Assembly: GCA_002424605.1 (NCBI GenBank)
Contig: DIKQ01000013.1
Location: 248,001 to 312,000 of the forward strand
Length of the DNA stretch: 64,000 bases
Source of the DNA: Cloacimonetes bacterium UBA5614
GTDB taxonomy: Bacteria > Cloacimonadota > Cloacimonadia > Cloacimonadales > Cloacimonadaceae
Reading direction: 5' to 3'
This document shows positions 27,351-36,722 of the stretch, piece by piece. Below the pieces are notes generated by a model. It did not search any database and was not told where the DNA came from. It saw only the letters and a list, made by a program, of their open reading frames with translations. Each line of letters starts with the position of its first letter. The first letter of the stretch is position 1. Position numbers and translations under genes: made by a program.

Positions 27351-29173
27351 TGTCAAAAATCGAGAATCACAAGTACACAATCTATCAGGCTTTTAATGAG
27401 TGTTTTTACAATGTCCCAGATTATCAAAGAGAGTTCGTCTGGAAAGAAAAGGAAGTAGTCAGGCTTTTGGATGATATCGTTGATGAGATGGACGGTAATA
27501 GTAAAACAGAATACTTCGTGGGAACAGTGATTGTTACTCCCAGGGAGTTAAACAACCAATATGATGTTATTGACGGACAACAAAGACTGACCACTTTCTA
27601 TCTGATCTTATGTGCATTGAAAGCATTGCTCGATTTAAAACAAGAGGAAAACGAGATAAATAGCCTCATATCATCAAGCAGGGTACTGGATTCTGGTAAA
27701 ACAAAAAAAATACTTAAACTTGAACCGAGATATGATGGTGCTTTGGAGATAGTCCAGTGTATAATAAAAGTCAACAGCGAACCTTTAACGACAAAAAAAG
27801 CGATCCAAGCAGCGGGAATAAATACATATGGAGCTTTGAAGAATATTGTTGAAGCATACGGTACAGTTTATGATTATCTAAGCAAAGATTTTTCGGTCAA
27901 TAATGAGCTTCTCAGGTTTTGGGCTTATTTGGCTAACCATGTGGTGTTTATTCAGATTTCGACTGAGATCAGTAGTGCTTTGAAGATATTTGAAACGATA
28001 AACGAAAGGGGCATAGGGCTTAATCCAATGGATTTGATGAAAAACCTGATCTTCAGACAAGCCGATTCTGATGAGTTTTCCAAGCTGAAAGACGAATGGA
28101 AAAAGATAACCAAACCGCTTGAGGAAAGGCAGGAAAAGCCTCTGCGCTTCCTGCGTTACTTTTTGATGTCGAATTACCCGATTGAGAATAGCAGAAAAGA
28201 CTCAATCCTCCGAGAAGATGAGATTTACGATTGGCTGGTGGATGAAAAGAACGCTAATCTTTGCGGATATAAGAAAGAGCCATTTGTCTTTGTGAAACAC
28301 CTAATTGATAACCTGAATTGCTATCTTGCTTTTATTGAAGGTAAAGATAAAGATGGCAAGGATAACATCTATACAGACAACCTGCGAATGCTATGTGGCG
28401 GTGCTTTTAGTTTACACTACATCTTGATGTTAGCTGTCAGAACCCTATCCATTGACCTTTTCAATCATTTTGTAAAACAACTAGAAGTATTCTTGTTCTA
28501 TTACATTTTTACCCAAACGCCCACCAAGGAACTAGAGCGAAGCTTTGCATCATGGGCTGGAGAATTGCGAGTTATAACCAAATTATCTGATCCAGACGAA
28601 CAGAAGAAGGGATTAGATGAGTTTATCAATAAGCGATTTGTTCCGAATGTACAGACAAAACAATCTGAATTTCAAACATTCCTGAAATCATACTCATTGG
28701 GAACCCTTCAGTATTATCGAACCAAGTATTTCCTAGCTAAGCTTACCCAATATGTTGAGCGGAATTTTGTAGGTGTGGGAGATCCCAGAACACTGAAGAA
28801 CTTCATGGGTTTCGAGATTGAGCACATTTTGCCCAATAACCCTGAAGATGATCTAAGAACGGATTTCACAACAAAGAACCCCAATAAAGACTATGATCTA
28901 TATAAAACCAAATTGGGTAATCTTACATTACTTCAGAAACCATTGAACATAGTAGCAAGCAACAAATTCTATGAAGAGAAAGTTAAACAGTATAAGGACT
29001 GTGGTGTCTATTTTACCCGTAGTTTGGTAGAAACTCCTACAGTTGGCAATCTATCAACTGTTAACATGATAAATAAATTCCTAAAAGTATTCCCAGAATG
29101 GAATGCTCAATCTATTGATGAACGGCAGGATTTGCTTATTAATCTCGCACTAGAGGTTTGGAAAATCCAATAA
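27350..29173 (+). CDS. DUF262/DUF1524 (GmrSD-like) protein
   Basis: 607 residues. The N-terminal DUF262 ParB-like domain is clear from NVPDYQREFVW (22-32) and the nucleotide-binding IDGQQRLTTFYLIL (74-87); the C-terminal DUF1524 region holds FEIEH492ILPNN, an HNH-type nuclease motif. Family members include GmrSD, which restricts glucosylated phage DNA, and SspE/BrxU-like effectors. Here it is embedded in the type I operon between hsdS and hsdR, so it may cut modified phage DNA that the type I enzyme does not. Target modification cannot be read from sequence. Confidence 0.9.
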   Translation: MSKIENHKYTIYQAFNECFYNVPDYQREFVWKEKEVVRLLDDIVDEMDGNSKTEYFVGTVIVTPRELNNQYDVIDGQQRLTTFYLILCALKALLDLKQEENEINSLISSSRVLDSGKTKKILKLEPRYDGALEIVQCIIKVNSEPLTTKKAIQAAGINTYGALKNIVEAYGTVYDYLSKDFSVNNELLRFWAYLANHVVFIQISTEISSALKIFETINERGIGLNPMDLMKNLIFRQADSDEFSKLKDEWKKITKPLEERQEKPLRFLRYFLMSNYPIENSRKDSILREDEIYDWLVDEKNANLCGYKKEPFVFVKHLIDNLNCYLAFIEGKDKDGKDNIYTDNLRMLCGGAFSLHYILMLAVRTLSIDLFNHFVKQLEVFLFYYIFTQTPTKELERSFASWAGELRVITKLSDPDEQKKGLDEFINKRFVPNVQTKQSEFQTFLKSYSLGTLQYYRTKYFLAKLTQYVERNFVGVGDPRTLKNFMGFEIEHILPNNPEDDLRTDFTTKNPNKDYDLYKTKLGNLTLLQKPLNIVASNKFYEEKVKQYKDCGVYFTRSLVETPTVGNLSTVNMINKFLKVFPEWNAQSIDERQDLLINLALEVWKIQ

Positions 29174-29186
29174 GAAAGAGGTCTTC

Positions 29187-32100
29187 ATGTCTGAGTATAG
29201 TAATGTAGAACGTCCTTTTCTGGATAAACTGGCGCAGTTATGCTGGGAAGTCATAGACCAGGGTAGCGGTTTCATACCCTTTGATCCGACTCTAAGTAAA
29301 AGGACCTCGTTCAGAGAAATCATCTTAGAGAATGAATTTCGTGCTTCTCTGAAACGAATTAATCTGACTGAGGATGAGAAATCATGGCTGACAGATAAGC
29401 AAATTGACGGAGTTTTCCAGCAATTGACTTCACATCCCGGATCCGGGTTACTTAAAGCCAATAACGAAGTCTATGAAATGCTAATCCAGAATACTACCGT
29501 TCAGACAAATGAGCTGACCGGTGAGCAGAATCCTCTGGTACGTTTAATTGATTTCAAGCATCCAGAGCGAAACAGCTTTATCGCCATAAACCAATTCAAG
29601 ATAGATACCCCCGGTGCAAGCAGAAATGCAATAATACCCGATATTGTGCTGTTTATTAACGGACTTCCCATGGTAGTGATAGAATGCAAGGATAAGGATG
29701 TAGCTGAGCCTTTGAGCGAGGCATTTATCCAAATCAATCGTTATTCCAACCGCAGAGATGACGATTATGGCGCAGTGGAGGGTGAAGAGAAGTTGTTTCA
29801 TACTAATCTCTTCAGTATCATCACGCATGGCACCGAAGCAAGATTTGGCACTATTACAGGTGAGTTTGACCACTTCCAGAATTGGAAAGATATCTTCCCT
29901 GAGGAATACAGAACTATCCAGGTTTCACCCAATGAAGAGCGTCAGGAAGTTCTGATCCAAGGGATGCTGAATAAACACATTCTGCTTGATATTTTAAAGA
30001 ACTTCACACTCTTTATGGAAATCAAGAAAGGCGAAATGGTCAAGGTAGTCTGCCGTTACCAGCAATACCGGGCTGTCGGCAAAATGCTGCAACGCTTAAG
30101 AACCGGACAAACACCCTTTGAACGCAGCGGAGTTATCTGGCATACGCAAGGCTCAGGCAAATCACTTACAATGGTTTTCCTAGTTAAGAAGATGCGGGAT
30201 TCTGATGATCTGAAAGACTTTAAAATCATTATGGTCAATGATAGGCTGGATTTGGAAGATCAGCTTACAGATACAGCTTTCTATACAGGAGAGCGAGTTA
30301 CAGTCATTAATTTCCGTAAAGATCTGGATAAACTTTCAAATACGAGTTCTAACCTGAATATGGTGATGTTGCATAAGTTTCTGGCTCAGAATAATGTATC
30401 TGCTCATTCTCTACTAGCTGCGGGAATAGTGCCAAAGTTCGAGGAATTCCCAGTCCTTAACGAAAGCGACAGGATTTTGCTGTTAATTGATGAAGCACAC
30501 CAGGATCAGGGTGGAGATATGGGTGAAAACCTACTCATGGCTTTCCCTAATTCTGCTAAATTCGCTTTTACCGGCACTCCATTGCTCACTGACAGATATA
30601 AACAGAAGACTCATGAGAAGTTCGGAACCTTCATAGATGTTTACAAAATGAATGATTCGGTAGCAGACAGAGCTACAGTGGACATCCTCTATATCGGACG
30701 CACGAGCAAGGACAAACTCTTAGACAAAGAGCTCTTCAAACAAGAATTTGAGGATATGTTCAAGGAAAGGTCTGAAGAAGAGAGACTAGAGATTCAAAAA
30801 CGCTATGGGACTGAGATAGCTTATCTGGAGTCCAAGGAGCGTATAAAGACAATTTCTGAGGATATCATTGCCCACTATACCCAAGAAATACTCCCAAACG
30901 GCTTAAAAGGGCAGGTTGTGGCATCATCTATCGTAGGAGCATGCAGGTATAAGAATGAGCTCGAAAATGCGTTAAAAGCGAAAATTTCGGCAGAATTGGC
31001 GAAACCTTACATTGAACGTGATGAGGAACTGCTCAAACAGATGCAATTCGTTAAAATCTGCGCTGTCGTCACCATGATAGATAATAACGAGCCTGGGTTT
31101 GTGACAATAGCTCGAACTCATGCTATGGAAATGAATGCGGTGGAAAGCTTTAAGAAGGACTTTAATAATGAAAAGCCGGAATCGGGAGTGGCGATACTGT
31201 GCGTGTGTGACAGGTTATTGATGGGTTTTGATGCTCCGGTGGAACAGGTGATGTATCTGGATAAAAACTTAAGAGAGCATAGACTTATGCAAGCAATCGC
31301 CAGAGTCAATCGCACCAAAGTCATGAAAAACGGTTATGTAAAAGAACATGGCATTGTAGTTGATTACTTTGGTGTGGCATCGCATCTGAAAGAAGCTCTG
31401 GCTATCTTCACAGATACTGATGTGAAGGAATTGGAAGACCTAAGCACATATTTCAGAAGCCTGGATAAAGAAATACCGGTGTTGGAATCACGTTACCGCA
31501 GAATGATCCAACTCTTTGAAGAATATGGGATAAAGCAGATCGAGCAATTTATCACTCAGAAAATGGTAGATAATCAAGAAGAGTGGGAGTTGGTAGAAAA
31601 CTGCCTGGAACTGGGCGAGGATGTGAAGTTCAGGGCTCAGTTTGACACATACATCAAAGCATTTTATGACAGTTTGGATTTGCTCTTCAACGCTTCAATG
31701 GCAAAAGAGTATTATGTCCCTGCCAAGAGACTGGGTTATCTGCTGATGAGAATGCGAGACCGCTATCACGATGAGACACTTGATCTCAAATGGGCAGGTG
31801 CAAAGGTTCGAAAACTAATAGATAAATACCTCATCTCTCAGGGTATTGATCCCAAGATACCACCAGTCAAACTGTTATCTGATGACTTCCCCAAAGTGCT
31901 GGATGAGCATAACAGAACCGGTAAAGCAAAGGCTTCCGAAATGGAGCATGCGATCCGCTGGCATATCAAGGTCAATATGGATAAAGACCCGGCTCTATAT
32001 ACGATGTTCAGCGAGAGATTGCAGAGGATTCTGGATGCTCATAAAGAGCATTGGGACCTGGTGGCTGCAGAACTAACCAAACTTAGAGAGGAAATCGGGA

Positions 32101-32429
32101 AGGGTCGCAAAGCTGAGGACAGTATTGTTGCAGCACCGATCGTGCCATTTTATGAACTAATGCTGATGGAGACAGGGATAGACAAAGCTGATAAAGAGAA
32201 AGCTAAAGTTACTGCCAAGATCTCGGAATTCATATTTGGTAAAATCAAGGAATTTGTCTCAATACCTAATTTCTGGCAGAAGCCAAGTGAAAGAAATAGA
32301 TTAGAGGGCATTATCAGGGATGAACTGGATTATTGCAAGGTTGAGCCTTTGCAGAAAGTCTCAGCTAAGCTGACCATGGAACTAATCAATCTTGCCCAAC
32401 AGCGGGAAAATGAGGTTCGCAATTCATGA
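29187..32429 (+). CDS. hsdR: Type I restriction-modification system, endonuclease subunit HsdR
   Basis: 1080 residues, normal size. N-terminal nuclease domain has PD152IVLFINGLPMVVIE166CK168. Motor domain has Walker A TQGSGKS (320-326), DEAH (435-438) and FTGTP. Motif VI ARVNRTK follows later, and the C-terminus is helical. The subunit translocates DNA and cleaves at a distance when the site is unmethylated. It starts 13 bp after the DUF262 gene and overlaps the metalloprotease gene by 4 bp. Confidence 0.95.
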   Translation: MSEYSNVERPFLDKLAQLCWEVIDQGSGFIPFDPTLSKRTSFREIILENEFRASLKRINLTEDEKSWLTDKQIDGVFQQLTSHPGSGLLKANNEVYEMLIQNTTVQTNELTGEQNPLVRLIDFKHPERNSFIAINQFKIDTPGASRNAIIPDIVLFINGLPMVVIECKDKDVAEPLSEAFIQINRYSNRRDDDYGAVEGEEKLFHTNLFSIITHGTEARFGTITGEFDHFQNWKDIFPEEYRTIQVSPNEERQEVLIQGMLNKHILLDILKNFTLFMEIKKGEMVKVVCRYQQYRAVGKMLQRLRTGQTPFERSGVIWHTQGSGKSLTMVFLVKKMRDSDDLKDFKIIMVNDRLDLEDQLTDTAFYTGERVTVINFRKDLDKLSNTSSNLNMVMLHKFLAQNNVSAHSLLAAGIVPKFEEFPVLNESDRILLLIDEAHQDQGGDMGENLLMAFPNSAKFAFTGTPLLTDRYKQKTHEKFGTFIDVYKMNDSVADRATVDILYIGRTSKDKLLDKELFKQEFEDMFKERSEEERLEIQKRYGTEIAYLESKERIKTISEDIIAHYTQEILPNGLKGQVVASSIVGACRYKNELENALKAKISAELAKPYIERDEELLKQMQFVKICAVVTMIDNNEPGFVTIARTHAMEMNAVESFKKDFNNEKPESGVAILCVCDRLLMGFDAPVEQVMYLDKNLREHRLMQAIARVNRTKVMKNGYVKEHGIVVDYFGVASHLKEALAIFTDTDVKELEDLSTYFRSLDKEIPVLESRYRRMIQLFEEYGIKQIEQFITQKMVDNQEEWELVENCLELGEDVKFRAQFDTYIKAFYDSLDLLFNASMAKEYYVPAKRLGYLLMRMRDRYHDETLDLKWAGAKVRKLIDKYLISQGIDPKIPPVKLLSDDFPKVLDEHNRTGKAKASEMEHAIRWHIKVNMDKDPALYTMFSERLQRILDAHKEHWDLVAAELTKLREEIGKGRKAEDSIVAAPIVPFYELMLMETGIDKADKEKAKVTAKISEFIFGKIKEFVSIPNFWQKPSERNRLEGIIRDELDYCKVEPLQKVSAKLTMELINLAQQRENEVRNS

Positions 32430-33103
32430 ATCTGGAATATCCAGTAACTGTCAAAAGAAGCAAACGTAAAACAGCTTCAATCTACATTGAGAGGGATGGA
32501 TCGCTTACGGTATTGGTTCCAGAGAAAGTTACTGATAGTGAAGTGGCAGAAATCCTCAAGAATAATGAGTATAGAATCTATAAATTCCAGGCAAAGAGAG
32601 CACTTCTGAATGAGAGTGCGATCAAACGTGAACTGGTGAATGGGCAGTCCTTCCTCTATTTGGGACGGAATTACTATCTGCAATACAGTAAAGATGTAGA
32701 AAAACTTGAATTCAAGGGAAGACACTTCTATCTGCCAGAGGGCTCAGAAGGTAAACTGAGAGTGATGTTTAAGGATTTTTACAGAGCTAGAGGCAAGAAA
32801 TTCATCCCAGGCAAAGTTCAGAAGTTTGCTGATATGATGGGAGTCAAGGTAGAGGAAATCTCTATCATAGACCTTAAAAACAGGTGGGCATCCTGCTCTG
32901 TAAAACACCCCAAAGTCAACTTCAACTGGAAGATTATGATGGCACCGGTCAGCGTTATCGAATATCTGATTGTACATGAACTTGCGCATTTCCTATACAA
33001 AAGACACAGCAAAGAATTCTGGAATGAAGTGGATAAAAATCTGCCAGATTACCAGAAGCAGGTGGTCTGGTTAAGAGAGTATGGGGCAGCATTGGATATA
33101 TAA
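32426..33103 (+). CDS. YgjP-like zinc metallopeptidase
   Basis: 225 residues. The zinc motif HELAH (184-188) with a further H194 in FLYKRH, and the preceding RWASCS block (153-158), define the YgjP/DUF45 family (relatives of WLM/SprT proteases). Such genes commonly end type I restriction operons; the role is not established, perhaps clearing protein from DNA. ATGA overlap with hsdR shows it belongs to the same operon. Confidence 0.9.
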   Translation: MNLEYPVTVKRSKRKTASIYIERDGSLTVLVPEKVTDSEVAEILKNNEYRIYKFQAKRALLNESAIKRELVNGQSFLYLGRNYYLQYSKDVEKLEFKGRHFYLPEGSEGKLRVMFKDFYRARGKKFIPGKVQKFADMMGVKVEEISIIDLKNRWASCSVKHPKVNFNWKIMMAPVSVIEYLIVHELAHFLYKRHSKEFWNEVDKNLPDYQKQVVWLREYGAALDI

Positions 33104-33167
33104 TCGAATAAGTTGAGAAATCATTATGAAATCTGATGGTTGATTTCTGTCATAAATGGGAGTTAAG

Positions 33168-36100
33168 ATGGGTGGTGACTTTTTTGAGAACAATGGCAAT
33201 GAACAGCAGTATGCTGATATACTAATTCAGATAACGAAAGAGTTAAGTCGCTTTTTGGGGGATACTTTACCCAAGTTATCTGATAATTGGTGGACTGCAT
33301 CAGTTGTTTCTAGTTTTAATGATAGGCAACGAAACAGGTTACAGAAAGACAAAATATCATCAATTGATAGTTTTGACCTGGCAGCTCTACTGAAAATCTT
33401 CGATTATAATTGGTATCAATTAGAGTCTGGATGCAATATATCTCCCGAAACAAGGCACTACCTGAAAGAAATGCAAACGATCAGAAACAAATGGTCCCAT
33501 CTAAGCAGTACTCCCCTAACTCCAGAAGACAAGTACAGAGATCTGGATACTATTCAGAGATTATTAACCTCGATTCATGCCTCTGACTCCATTATTACAC
33601 ATATAAGAGACCAAAAGAAACAAGTTATTGGGCAAGGACAAGACGGTCAAAAAGAGAAAGAAAGTGTGTTTGAGTTCAAAGAAGGTCAATTAGTTCTATT
33701 GAAGTCAAATCCTGCTAAACGTGGAGTAATTGTTTCTAAAACTGAAAGTCGTCCTGAGAACAGATATACTGTTTTTATCGAAGAAGAAAAAAAAACCTAT
33801 TACTCCAGCCAAATTGAAGCATATGTGGATAATAATCAAACTACCATGATTACGAAAGATGAGTTTAATGCACAAATAACTTCTTTATTAATCAAGTATC
33901 CCGGTATATCGACTTTGTACTCTCTAAATGCTGCTAGAATTGATTTTATCCCATATCAGTTTCGTCCTGTGCTAAAATTTATACATTCTGAACGACCAAG
34001 ACTGCTTATAGCTGATAGCGTTGGCGTAGGTAAAACTATTGAGGCAGGATTGATATTAAAAGAATTAGAAGCCAGAAGAGATGTTAAGTCTGTTTTGATT
34101 ATCTGCCCAAGACCTCTTGTAATTGAGCAAAAGTGGTTGAATGAAATGAAACGCTTTGATGAGACCTTTACTCAACTAGACAGTGCAGGTCTAGATATGT
34201 GTATAGCTGAAATGCACCGAGACGGAGAATGGCCTGATCAAAAAAAGAACATTATCATACCATATTCAGTGTTTGACGAGACCCTCTTATATGGAGAACA
34301 TGGTAAGGGCAGCAGGAACAAAACAGGTTTGCTGTCATTAGACCCACCACCCCGATTTGATATGGTTATCGTTGATGAAGCTCATCACATAAGAAATCAG
34401 AATACTTTCACACATAAAGCCGTTAGATTCTTTTGTGATAATGCTGAGGCTGTTCTTTTCCTTACAGCGACTCCAATTCAATTGGATAGTAAAGATCTTT
34501 ACGTACTATTAAACACATTAAGACCTGATTTAATTACTGATTTAAAGGTTTATGAAATGCTGTCTGAACCTAATGGTTATATTAATATTGCTGTTAATCA
34601 CACCCGAATGCCAGAACAAGGCTGGAACACAAAAGCACTGGAATCATTATTGTCGGCTCTAAGCACAACATGGGGACAGGCTTATTATAAGAAAAATCCA
34701 GAATTTGTTAGAACCTTAGCCACATTAAATAACGACTCAATATCTGATGAAGAAAGAATTCAATTAATAGCCGATATTGAGAGTTTTCACACTTTTGCAA
34801 GGATTATCAACAGAACAAGAAGACGAGATATTGGAGATTTTACCATAAGAGATCCCCAGACTGTTAGGATTGAGTTTACTCCTGAGCAAAGTCTGATACA
34901 TGATGAATTACTCAACATTCAGAGACAGATCATAAAAAGAATTCATGGCGATATAAGCGTTAATTTTCTGCTATCAACAATTAGAAGACAAGCAGCCAGT
35001 TGTATTTTCGGACTAGTGCCATTAATCAAAGAAATCCTATCCCGACATCTGAATGATCTTGAATTGGACGAAATATCAGAGTACGATAATGATTTAGATT
35101 ACGATAAAATAGGGTCCATAAGAGAGCAAATAGACACCATTATTGAGTTATGTAGGGATATTAGCCAAGATGACCCTAAATTCAATGCTTTATTACGAAT
35201 AATCGAGCAAAAGCAAAGTAATGATAACAACAAGATAATACTATTTAGCAGCTTTAGGCACACCTTAGGTTACTTATATTCAAAACTGATGAAGAAAGGT
35301 GTAAGAGTTGGCTTAGTACATGGTGGTACAAAAGATGATGAGAGATTAGAGTTACGAAACAGATTTGAGATGCCTCGGGGAGATACTAATTCATTAGATG
35401 TTATGCTGTTTTCAGAGATAGGCTGCGAGGGATTGGATTATCAATTCTGTGATACTATGGTAAATTATGACCTGCCTTGGAATCCAATGAGAATCGAACA
35501 AAGAATAGGTCGCATAGATAGGAATGGCCAAAGGAGCGAAAAAGTCCTTATATTCAACATGATCACCCCTGGAACAGTAGATGCAGAGATATATGATAGA
35601 TGTCTTATTCGGATTGGAGTCTTTAACAGTGCTCTTGGAGCAAGTGAAGAAATATTAGGTGAAATAACAAAAGAGATCAAGGAAATTGGAGAGAGCTTTG
35701 TTTTAACTGAAGAAGAAATAAAGGTTAAGCTAAGGCAGTTATCTGATAATAAGATAAGATTATTTAAAGAACAAGACGATCTTGAGCAAAAACAATTGCA
35801 ATTGTTTGGAATCCAAGTTCCCCAAACTAGATTTAAAGACGATATAGAAGCTGCTACAAGTTATTGGTTATCGCCAAAAATGCTTGAGCTCTTAGTATCT
35901 ATTTATTTATCAAATGCATTAGAATTAAACCAAGATTATATTTTGGGCACCGATGAGTTAAAAAATCTCAGACTATCACAAGAAGCAAGAAATACGCTCC
36001 TTGAGGATTTTAAGCAGCTAAAGCTTCCTATTTCGAAAGTAAACCGAGAATGGGAGAACTGGTTAAAAGGAATAACACCCTATCAGAATATTACTTTCGA

Positions 36101-36719
36101 CTCGCAATGCGCTATGCAGAATCCTAAAGCATTGTTGATTAATCCAACTCATCCTCTAATAAAACAAGCGATGACTAACGTTAAGGTAAACAAAAATGCC
36201 TTTATTACGTTAGAAGCTCATGATTATTCAGTACCTGAAGGTATCTATAAGTTCGCTATTTACCAATGGCATCTTTATGGAATTAAAGGCGATACTCAAT
36301 TAGTTCCTGTTACAGAATCTGAAGAGTTATCTAAGAAGTTAATATCCTTATTGGAAAATTCTGAAGAGAATAAATCTCTCATAAGTCCTGATTCTTTAAA
36401 GCAGTGGGAGCACTTAGAAGAAGTGCATTATAAAAAGTGGAAACAAGCACAAGTGGAGCACAAAAATAAAACCGATGAACATGCGAAATTTCAAAGAGAA
36501 AGCCTGACAATAAGCCATAAATCAAGAATGGCACTACTTAATGAGCAGTTAATACAAGCCAATGATGATAAAATCAGAAGGATGAGAATGTCTCAGATAG
36601 CCTCTGCTGAGGCAGATTATGCCCGTAGGATGCAAGAAATTGAAATTGCTATAGAAAGAGCTGATATCAGTTCATCTGCTATAGGGTTCGGAATAATCAA
36701 AATCATCAAGGGAGATTGA
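33168..36719 (+). CDS. HEPN-SNF2 helicase fusion
   Basis: 1183 residues from ATG 33168, preceded by GGGAG; an ATG at 33156 overlaps that site. N-terminal Swt1-like HEPN domain (about 10-130) with the catalytic R-x4-H motif RNKWSH at 106-111. A small beta-barrel-like segment follows (about 165-225). The SNF2/RapA-type helicase has DSVGVGKT (283-290), DEAH (403-406), FLTATPIQLD and RIGRIDRNGQ. The C-terminus is coiled coil. HEPN domains are usually ribonucleases that act in abortive defence; the helicase would be the sensor. First gene of a four-gene cassette, 64 bp after the restriction operon. Confidence 0.88.
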   Translation: MGGDFFENNGNEQQYADILIQITKELSRFLGDTLPKLSDNWWTASVVSSFNDRQRNRLQKDKISSIDSFDLAALLKIFDYNWYQLESGCNISPETRHYLKEMQTIRNKWSHLSSTPLTPEDKYRDLDTIQRLLTSIHASDSIITHIRDQKKQVIGQGQDGQKEKESVFEFKEGQLVLLKSNPAKRGVIVSKTESRPENRYTVFIEEEKKTYYSSQIEAYVDNNQTTMITKDEFNAQITSLLIKYPGISTLYSLNAARIDFIPYQFRPVLKFIHSERPRLLIADSVGVGKTIEAGLILKELEARRDVKSVLIICPRPLVIEQKWLNEMKRFDETFTQLDSAGLDMCIAEMHRDGEWPDQKKNIIIPYSVFDETLLYGEHGKGSRNKTGLLSLDPPPRFDMVIVDEAHHIRNQNTFTHKAVRFFCDNAEAVLFLTATPIQLDSKDLYVLLNTLRPDLITDLKVYEMLSEPNGYINIAVNHTRMPEQGWNTKALESLLSALSTTWGQAYYKKNPEFVRTLATLNNDSISDEERIQLIADIESFHTFARIINRTRRRDIGDFTIRDPQTVRIEFTPEQSLIHDELLNIQRQIIKRIHGDISVNFLLSTIRRQAASCIFGLVPLIKEILSRHLNDLELDEISEYDNDLDYDKIGSIREQIDTIIELCRDISQDDPKFNALLRIIEQKQSNDNNKIILFSSFRHTLGYLYSKLMKKGVRVGLVHGGTKDDERLELRNRFEMPRGDTNSLDVMLFSEIGCEGLDYQFCDTMVNYDLPWNPMRIEQRIGRIDRNGQRSEKVLIFNMITPGTVDAEIYDRCLIRIGVFNSALGASEEILGEITKEIKEIGESFVLTEEEIKVKLRQLSDNKIRLFKEQDDLEQKQLQLFGIQVPQTRFKDDIEAATSYWLSPKMLELLVSIYLSNALELNQDYILGTDELKNLRLSQEARNTLLEDFKQLKLPISKVNREWENWLKGITPYQNITFDSQCAMQNPKALLINPTHPLIKQAMTNVKVNKNAFITLEAHDYSVPEGIYKFAIYQWHLYGIKGDTQLVPVTESEELSKKLISLLENSEENKSLISPDSLKQWEHLEEVHYKKWKQAQVEHKNKTDEHAKFQRESLTISHKSRMALLNEQLIQANDDKIRRMRMSQIASAEADYARRMQEIEIAIERADISSSAIGFGIIKIIKGD

Positions 36720-36722
36720 TAA

